9,342 nt of DNA, from positions 1 to 9,342 of the forward strand of contig CAJCBY010000249.1 of the NCBI GenBank assembly GCA_903960725.1. The letters are read 5' to 3'. Origin of the DNA: an uncultured Cytophagaceae bacterium. GTDB taxonomy: Bacteria; Bacteroidota; Bacteroidia; Cytophagales; Spirosomataceae. The notes beneath the pieces were generated by a model. The model had not been told where the DNA came from. It worked only from the letters and a program-made list of their open reading frames with translations, and made no database searches. Positions 1-4,636 of this stretch are shown here, piece after piece. Numbering within the stretch: the first letter of the stretch is position 1; each line of letters opens with the position of its first letter. Made by a program: the position numbers and the translations under genes.

Positions 1-479
1 ACGAAAAGGATAATGGTGTTTTGAAGAATACGTTTCGTTTCCTCATCATTGCGAGTGGTAAATTGATAGATTGACTCGATCCACTGGTGAATTCCCACCG
101 TTTCTGTAGCGTGTAGACCGCCATCGATCCAGACTATGGCTTTACCTTCTTTGGCCAAAGCCTTCGCCTCCTGCTCTGACAAACCTTCTGCCCGAGCTAA
201 GCGTTGCGAAATCGCTTTGTATTTCGCTAAATTCTTAATGTTTGCTGGATCCGAAACGATGACCATGTATTGATCACGACCCTCCTCGGTCTTTCCAATC
301 GACTGCAATTTTACGCGATTAGAGGCCGCAGCCACCTTTTTCAGGTAGCCTTCCGTCTGCGTAAAGGTAGCTAAATGGTAATTATCGCCTATATTAAAGC
401 CAAAATGCGATTTAGGACTAGGAACCTGCGCGACTAGGCTAAACGACGCGAATAACAGAACAAGTAAGATTTTTTTCAT
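1..479 (-). CDS. M14 family zinc carboxypeptidase-like exported protein, N-terminal part (runs off left edge)
   Basis: The reading frame starts at the ATG complementary to 477-479 and stays open for 159 codons to the window edge, so only the N-terminus is visible. Residues 1-18 are a signal peptide (MKK, a hydrophobic LLVLLF core, then SLVAQ). Residues 61-68 read IGKTEEGR, the conserved strand before the active site in M14 carboxypeptidases. Residues 120-126 read GGLHATE, the HxxE zinc-binding motif with H123 and E126 as metal ligands. The second zinc histidine and the catalytic glutamate would lie in the missing part. The family hydrolyses C-terminal residues of peptides or peptidoglycan stems; this protein should act in the periplasm or outside the cell. 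The gene is divergent from the sugar dehydrogenase, with 77 bases between the start codons. The family call is fairly firm; the substrate is unknown. Confidence 0.85.
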   Translation of the reverse strand, partial: MKKILLVLLFASFSLVAQVPSPKSHFGFNIGDNYHLATFTQTEGYLKKVAAASNRVKLQSIGKTEEGRDQYMVIVSDPANIKNLAKYKAISQRLARAEGLSEQEAKALAKEGKAIVWIDGGLHATETVGIHQWIESIYQFTTRNDEETKRILQNTIILF

Positions 480-527
480 AGGATAAATCAGGTAAGCTTT
501 AAAGATAGAAATATTCAAATTAAATAG

Positions 528-557
528 TAGCTTCGTAGCTGTAAATTTATGAAGCTA
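528..557 (+). promoter_or_regulatory. Start-proximal inverted repeat before the dehydrogenase gene
   Basis: TAGCTTCGT (528-536) can pair with ATGAAGCTA (549-557), giving nine pairs with one G-U wobble around a 12-base loop. The right arm reaches the first base of the dehydrogenase start codon. The 77-base gap between the divergent genes has no Shine-Dalgarno sequence. TAAATTTA at 542-549 matches the Bacteroidota -7 consensus TAnnTTTG at 7 of 8 positions, but no suitable -33 TTG is present and the leader would be almost zero. No promoter is claimed for either divergent gene; the hairpin is a sequence fact, its role a guess. Confidence 0.25.
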
Positions 558-1951
558 TGATTAAAAAGTTATCCTTTATTGGCCTTATTGCAATGGCCGC
601 TTTAAGCACCATGTCTTTATCAAAGGCGCCAGTAGTGGCCGAAGAGCCCGCTGAAGTGAATTATACCAAATATTGCGCGTCCTGCCACGGCGAAAAAGTA
701 GAGGCGTTTGTGGACCGCAAATGGAAGCATGGAGATAATAAATCTGATATCTTAAACAGTATCACAAACGGCTATCCTGATGCAGGTATGCCTACCTGGA
801 AAGAGGTGTTGACTCCTAAAGAAATTGAAAAATTAGCGGATCTCATCGTTGAAAATTTAGCCGGTGTCGAGCAATATAAGTTCGCGAACAAACCGACTTC
901 GAACATCTTCAAGTCAGACGGAATTACCATCGCGCTAGACACCATCGCAACAGGTTTCGATAGCCCATGGGGTTTCACACAGTTACCTTCGAATGATTAT
1001 TTGATTACAGATCGCTCAGGCGTTTTGTATTTAGTGGATCAAAAACGCAACAAAACAGCCATCAAAGGTACTCCTGAAGTATTCGCTCAGGGCCAAGGCG
1101 GTCTATTAGATGTGACGCTTCACCCGCAATACGAAAAAAATGGTTGGGTCTACCTTTCATATTCGAAGTTTAAAATGGAGGATGGGGCCAAAGTAAATAC
1201 AACAGCCATCGTTCGCGGAAAAATTAAAGACAACACATGGGTAGAAGCACAAGAAATTTTCGAGGCGAAACCATACACAAAAACCTCGTTCCACTACGGC
1301 TCTCGCATCACATTTGACAAAAAAGGACATATGTTTTTCTCCGTAGGAGAACGCGGAATGGAAAAAGTATTCCCACAGAATTTAGATAATGACAACGGTA
1401 AAATTCACCGCTTAAATGACGACGGAACAGTTCCAGCAGATAATCCATTCAAGAATTCAGCTCACCCGAGCATCTACTCTTACGGACAACGTAATCCTCA
1501 AGGTTTGACGACTAATCCGTGGACGGGCGATATTTGGGAGACTGAGCACGGTCCACGTGGTGGGGATGAAATCAACCTCATCAAAGCGGGTAAAAACTAC
1601 GGCTGGCCTGTAATTACCTATGGCATTAATTACGATGGAAAACCGATTTCAGCTATCTCCAAAAAAGACGGCATGGAGCAACCTGTTTCCTATTTCATCC
1701 CTTCTATCGCGCCTTCTGGCTTGACTTTTGTGACAGGGGATAAATACCCAACTTGGAAAGGCAACTTGATGATCGGTTCGCTACGCTTCAACTATTTGAA
1801 CCGCGTGGAAATGAAGAACAACAAGGTTGTTAAGCAAGAAAAGGTATTGTTAAACGTGGGTCGTATGCGCAACGTGCAACAAGGCCGTGATGGGTACTTG
1901 TATATTGGGGTGGAGAGTCCGGGGATGGTGTTTAGACTTCGTCCGCAATAG
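557..1951 (+). CDS. Cytochrome c / PQQ-dependent sugar dehydrogenase fusion (glucose/sorbosone dehydrogenase family)
   Basis: This 464-residue exported protein should oxidise an aldose or similar sugar with pyrroloquinoline quinone in the periplasm. Residues 1-28 are a signal peptide. Residues 35-105 form a small c-type cytochrome with CASCH (C40, C43, H44) as haem site and GMP at 77-79, M78 being the likely axial ligand. Residues 120-462 are the six-bladed propeller of the soluble dehydrogenase family: GQGGLLDV (Q180), FHYGSR (catalytic base H246), GQRNPQGL (R312, PQQ contact) and EHGPRGGDEINL at 330-341, the calcium and PQQ loop, followed by NYGWP. By remembered alignment these match Q76, H144, R228 and G247-P248 of the Acinetobacter soluble glucose dehydrogenase. 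The fused haem probably takes electrons from reduced PQQ. The start at 557 is chosen because it gives a complete signal peptide. Sugar specificity cannot be read from sequence. Confidence 0.9.
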   Translation: MIKKLSFIGLIAMAALSTMSLSKAPVVAEEPAEVNYTKYCASCHGEKVEAFVDRKWKHGDNKSDILNSITNGYPDAGMPTWKEVLTPKEIEKLADLIVENLAGVEQYKFANKPTSNIFKSDGITIALDTIATGFDSPWGFTQLPSNDYLITDRSGVLYLVDQKRNKTAIKGTPEVFAQGQGGLLDVTLHPQYEKNGWVYLSYSKFKMEDGAKVNTTAIVRGKIKDNTWVEAQEIFEAKPYTKTSFHYGSRITFDKKGHMFFSVGERGMEKVFPQNLDNDNGKIHRLNDDGTVPADNPFKNSAHPSIYSYGQRNPQGLTTNPWTGDIWETEHGPRGGDEINLIKAGKNYGWPVITYGINYDGKPISAISKKDGMEQPVSYFIPSIAPSGLTFVTGDKYPTWKGNLMIGSLRFNYLNRVEMKNNKVVKQEKVLLNVGRMRNVQQGRDGYLYIGVESPGMVFRLRPQ

Positions 1952-2042
1952 AGTATAGATTGTAGAGTAGAGAGTATAGATAGTCCGAAGGAAATAAGTC
2001 CGGAGGTTTTATCTCTACTCTTTACTCTATACTCTCTAATCT
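1950..2042. repeat. Inverted pair of five-unit heptanucleotide arrays (AGAGTAN type)
   Basis: Five consecutive 7-base units lie on the plus strand at 1950-1984: AGAGTAT, AGATTGT, AGAGTAG, AGAGTAT, AGATAGT. Five units of the same family lie on the minus strand from 2042 back to 2008: AGATTAG, AGAGTAT, AGAGTAA, AGAGTAG, AGATAAA. The two 35-base arms face each other in register and can fold into a long imperfect hairpin. The 23-base loop region contains most of a short direct repeat, AGTCCGAAGG (1982-1991) and AGTCCGGAGG (1997-2006). The array begins inside the dehydrogenase stop codon (TAG 1949-1951). GGTTTT follows at 2043-2048, so the transcript hairpin might help end transcription, but the T-run is short and soon becomes an A-run. 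A repeat family is the better description. Confidence 0.75.
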
Positions 2043-2047
2043 GGTTT

Positions 2048-2095
2048 TAAAAAAGCACCGTTCATCACTTTCTTCTTTCGCTAAAAGCTTTTTTA
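2048..2095 (+). terminator. Weak candidate terminator or inverted repeat before the receptor gene
   Basis: TAAAAAAGC (2048-2056) and GCTTTTTTA (2087-2095) are perfect 9-base inverted repeats separated by 30 bases. The right arm supplies a T-run on the plus strand, and the pair lies downstream of the dehydrogenase and of the heptad hairpin. The stem has only two G-C pairs and the loop is long, so termination strength would be low. The rest of the gap 1952-2111 holds the heptad arrays and a short start-proximal hairpin. Confidence 0.25.
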
Positions 2096-2115
2096 TGGGA
2101 ACTTTGTCCCCATGA
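2095..2115 (+). promoter_or_regulatory. Six-codon upstream ORF overlapping the receptor start, with start-masking hairpin
   Basis: An ATG at 2095 opens a six-codon frame (M-G-T-L-S-P) whose TGA at 2113-2115 overlaps the receptor start codon ATG at 2112-2114 in the arrangement ATGA. In the same bases ATGGG (2095-2099) can pair with CCCAT (2109-2113), hiding the receptor start in a small hairpin. No Shine-Dalgarno sequence precedes either ATG. Both patterns are short enough to be chance; translational coupling is only a possibility. Confidence 0.2.
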
Positions 2116-3050
2116 AATTAATTGCATTACTACTCATTTGTTCGATTACGGCTTTTGGCCAAAACTCCTTACACCTCCGCCTTCAAGATTCAAATAAAGA
2201 AGCTCTGCCTTTTGCGACTGTTCTTTTGAAGAAAACAACTGATTCAAGCCTAGTAAAAGGAATGAATACAGATGAAAATGGGGAATTACACGTATCAAAA
2301 TTACCACTGGGTCGCTTTATCTTAACGCTACAATCCACCGGATTTAAGCCTACAAAAATCACCTTAGAGGAAATCACTGCGGATTCCAAAATCGACTTGG
2401 GCACCCTTACGCTCCTGCCACTTAGCACCGAATTAGCGGAAGTAAAAGTAACGGCGACGAAACCATTCATCGAAAAAAAGCTAGACAAGACGATTGTTAA
2501 CGTAGAGAACTCGGCGATGGCGGCGGGAAATACCACAATGGAACTTTTAGAGCGATCACCTGGTGTGATTGTAGATAAAGATGGCAATATTTCGCTTCGC
2601 GGAAAATCTGGAGCTATGATCATGATCGATGGCAAAATTTCCTATTTAACAGGCGCAGATCTAGCGAACTATTTAAAGAATTTACCAGCAGACCAAATCT
2701 CGCAATTGGAGATTATGGCTAACCCCTCTTCTCGCTATGATGCAGCGGGAACGGGTGGTATCATAAATATCAAGTTGAAAAAGAATTCAAACATTGGTTT
2801 GAATGGTTCGGCTAATGCGACGATAGCACAAGGAATTTATTCACGCCAAAGCACGGGAATGAATTTAAATTACCGGAAGAACGGTTGGAACTGGTTTGGT
2901 AATGGGTCAGTCGTTAATCGAAATATGCTAGAGCGTAATTCTTTGACTCGAAATTTCACTGCTCAAAATGAGGTATGGGAAAATAGTTTTGCCTTTAAAA
3001 ACCAAAATCAATCCACAAAACTAAAAGGAGGTGTAGACTGGTATTATTAA
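2112..3050 (+). CDS. TonB-dependent receptor, N-terminal fragment (signal peptide, regulatory-like domain, plug)
   Basis: This is the part upstream of the premature TAA, 312 residues. Residues 1-17 are a signal peptide ending SITAFGQ. Residues 20-103 are a carboxypeptidase-regulatory-like beta sandwich (ALPFATVLLKK, then TDENGELHVSKLPLG), common at the N-terminus of Bacteroidota receptors. LAEVKVTAT at 108-116 is in the place of a TonB box. Residues 120-222 are the plug, with ELLERSPGVIVDKDGNISLRG at 144-164, MIDGK at 171-175 and a NPSSRYDAAGTGGIINI segment at 204-220. Barrel strands begin near residue 226 and are cut at 312. The start at 2112 is supported by the signal peptide. If translated alone, it could be exported but would lack a closed barrel. 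Confidence 0.7.
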   Translation: MKLIALLLICSITAFGQNSLHLRLQDSNKEALPFATVLLKKTTDSSLVKGMNTDENGELHVSKLPLGRFILTLQSTGFKPTKITLEEITADSKIDLGTLTLLPLSTELAEVKVTATKPFIEKKLDKTIVNVENSAMAAGNTTMELLERSPGVIVDKDGNISLRGKSGAMIMIDGKISYLTGADLANYLKNLPADQISQLEIMANPSSRYDAAGTGGIINIKLKKNSNIGLNGSANATIAQGIYSRQSTGMNLNYRKNGWNWFGNGSVVNRNMLERNSLTRNFTAQNEVWENSFAFKNQNQSTKLKGGVDWYY

Positions 3051-3071
3051 AAGAAAACGACGGTAGGAATT

Positions 3072-4541
3072 TTGGCCTCCGGAAACTTCAACCAATATAC
3101 CTTGCGCGAGGGATTAAATCAGACTATTCAATTCACGGGTAATGGTACTGCTTTAACACGATTGAATACTTACAATAATGTGGGGAATCCAAGCAACAAC
3201 TATGCGGTAAATTTCAATTTCAAGCACACCTTTGATAGCACAGGCCGCGAATTAACGATCGATGTAGATTATGCCCGTTTTATCGATAACAGTGGAACTA
3301 ATTTGCGTTCTCAATTCTTAAGAGGGGATTTCAGCCCAATGAAAGCGGATTCCCTACTCAGCAATAACGCAAAATCCTTTATTGATCAATATTCATTTAA
3401 ACTTGATTACGTCATTCCTTCTTTCTTAAAGTCCAAGTGGGGAACAGGTTTGAAATCGTCTTATGTGAAAACGGATAACGATTTACGCTTCCAAGGAAAA
3501 AATGAGGGCGAGCCTGCCTTTACTTTTTTGACAGGCCAAAGCAATCAATTTATCTATACGGAACAAATTCACGCCGCCTACCTAAACACAGAACGAGCCA
3601 TCGGAAAATTTAGCTACCAAATCGGTTTACGCGGGGAGTGGACTTTGGCCGATGGTGTATCCCAAGCCTACACGGCTGGCTCCAAAGATTCGACGTTTCA
3701 CCGCGACTACGCACAATTATTTCCTAGCGCATTTTTTCAATATGATGTGTCGAAAAACCACAGCCTCGGTTTCAATTATTCACGCCGAATCGACCGCCCA
3801 AGCTATGGCGATTTGAATCCTTTTGTCTTCTTTTTAGACAATTACACCTACAGAGTAGGTAATCCACTACTAACTCCGCAGCTAACAAACTCCATTGAAT
3901 TAAGCCACACCTATATGGGGGCATTTAGCACGACTTTGGGCTACAGCCACACGACAAATGTGATTACTGAAATCTTAAAACAAGATACACAGGCCAGAAA
4001 ATCCTTCCAGACGTCGGCTAACATGGCAGAGCGGACAAATTACAGTCTTGGATTCTCCCTACCTATTCCAATCGCCAAATGGTGGAGCAGCAACACCGAC
4101 ATCTATTTCAATCGCGCAGAACTCGTAGGCAAAGTAGAAAATGCGAACCTAAGTCCGTCAAATAACCAGTTCTATTTCAACTCCAACCACATCTTCACTT
4201 TACCTAAAAACTATCGCTTTGAAATCGGAGGGAACTACTTCTCGGGAGGATTAGAAAGTGCCTTTATTTTTGGGGCAGGTGGATCCCTTAATGTAGGTAT
4301 CCAAAAAACAGTCTTAAATAAACGTGGCGTCATTCGCTTAAACGCACAAGACATTTTGTATACGTCTAACCCCAATGTATTTATTAAATACGGCGACCTC
4401 GATATTACAGTACGCCCGCGTCAAGATTCCCGCGTGATCCGGATAAATTTCTCTTACCGTTTTGGGAATATGTCAATCAAAGGGGCGAGAGAAAGAGCGA
4501 CGGGATTAGAGGCGGAGAAGAGTCGGGTGAAATCGAAATAA
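3072..4541 (+). CDS. TonB-dependent receptor, C-terminal barrel fragment (downstream of premature stop)
   Basis: This is the in-frame continuation after the TAA; sense codons resume at 3051, and the earliest possible start is the TTG at 3072, which is not a convincing start. It holds most of the outer-membrane barrel. Landmarks shared with the second receptor in the window are RRIDRPSYGDLNPF (fragment residues 238-251) and GNPLLTPQ (263-270). The final barrel strand (VIRINFSYRFGN) is followed by a charged tail with ARERATGLEAEKSR, usual in this Bacteroidota family. It has no signal peptide, so it cannot reach the outer membrane alone. The last two bases of its TAA stop are also the first two bases of the 75-bp repeat. 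Confidence 0.6.
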   Translation: MASGNFNQYTLREGLNQTIQFTGNGTALTRLNTYNNVGNPSNNYAVNFNFKHTFDSTGRELTIDVDYARFIDNSGTNLRSQFLRGDFSPMKADSLLSNNAKSFIDQYSFKLDYVIPSFLKSKWGTGLKSSYVKTDNDLRFQGKNEGEPAFTFLTGQSNQFIYTEQIHAAYLNTERAIGKFSYQIGLRGEWTLADGVSQAYTAGSKDSTFHRDYAQLFPSAFFQYDVSKNHSLGFNYSRRIDRPSYGDLNPFVFFLDNYTYRVGNPLLTPQLTNSIELSHTYMGAFSTTLGYSHTTNVITEILKQDTQARKSFQTSANMAERTNYSLGFSLPIPIAKWWSSNTDIYFNRAELVGKVENANLSPSNNQFYFNSNHIFTLPKNYRFEIGGNYFSGGLESAFIFGAGGSLNVGIQKTVLNKRGVIRLNAQDILYTSNPNVFIKYGDLDITVRPRQDSRVIRINFSYRFGNMSIKGARERATGLEAEKSRVKSK

Positions 4542-4614
4542 CTCGTCTTTTTAAATGTAAATCTAAAATTGTGCTGCGCAATAATTTTGTGATTTACATT
4601 TAAAAAAACTCTCT
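4540..4614. repeat. 75-bp direct repeat, copy 1, with internal inverted repeat
   Basis: These 75 bases are identical to 7722-7796; the match stops on both sides. Inside, TTTTTAAATGTAAATC (4548-4563) and GATTTACATTTAAAAA (4591-4606) are 16-bp perfect inverted repeats. A second pair, AAAATT (4565-4570) and AATTTT (4583-4588), lies within, with GTGCTGCGCAAT at the tip. This copy sits between convergent 3' ends: it starts in the receptor stop codon and ends 22 bases from the stop of the OmpA-like gene. A role in ending transcription from both sides is possible. However, the outer arms have T-runs on the 5' side and A-runs on the 3' side on either strand, the reverse of a normal intrinsic terminator. 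Only the inner hairpin has the usual A-run, stem, T-run order, and its T-run is four bases. Confidence 0.9.
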
Positions 4615-4636
4615 TCACTATTCTGAAATCTAGTCT

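Larger units (their letters stand above)
2112..4541 (+). pseudogene. TonB-dependent outer-membrane receptor interrupted by one in-frame stop codon
   Basis: The stretch 2112-4541 is one reading frame of 810 codons apart from a TAA at 3048-3050. Both sides of the stop are in the same frame and together give a normal-length receptor: signal peptide, carboxypeptidase-regulatory-like domain, plug and outer-membrane beta-barrel. The sequence around the stop reads GGVDWYY, stop, KKTTVGIL. In the second receptor of this window the matching place reads LGKERSIG, so the stop falls on a turn residue (Gly there) at the start of a barrel strand. One base change in a sense codon such as AAA, CAA, GAA or TCA would make it. 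No other frame damage is seen, so the event is recent, a sequencing error, or phenotypically tolerated. As read, the product would be a plug without most of its barrel and should not work as a receptor. The ligand is unknown; no SusD-like partner is adjacent. Confidence 0.75.

Noticed and set aside
2183..2635. 150-codon minus-strand open frame
   Set aside because: It lies fully antisense to the signal, regulatory-like and plug domains of the receptor and shows no recognisable protein features.
3024..3050. Programmed frameshift or Shine-Dalgarno-driven restart at the premature stop
   Set aside because: Both halves share one frame, so a shift would not restore the protein. AAAGGAGG is explained by the codons for Lys-Gly-Gly and has no normal start codon 5-9 bases downstream.
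3072..4541. Independent gene starting at TTG 3072
   Set aside because: It is the in-frame continuation of the upstream receptor, has no signal peptide, and begins in the middle of a barrel; treated as the second half of a broken gene.
4540..4614. Integron attC site
   Set aside because: Size, palindromic form and position behind a gene are suggestive, but the inverse core (RYYYAAC) and core (GTTRRRY) sites are not in the right places, and no integron integrase is in view.
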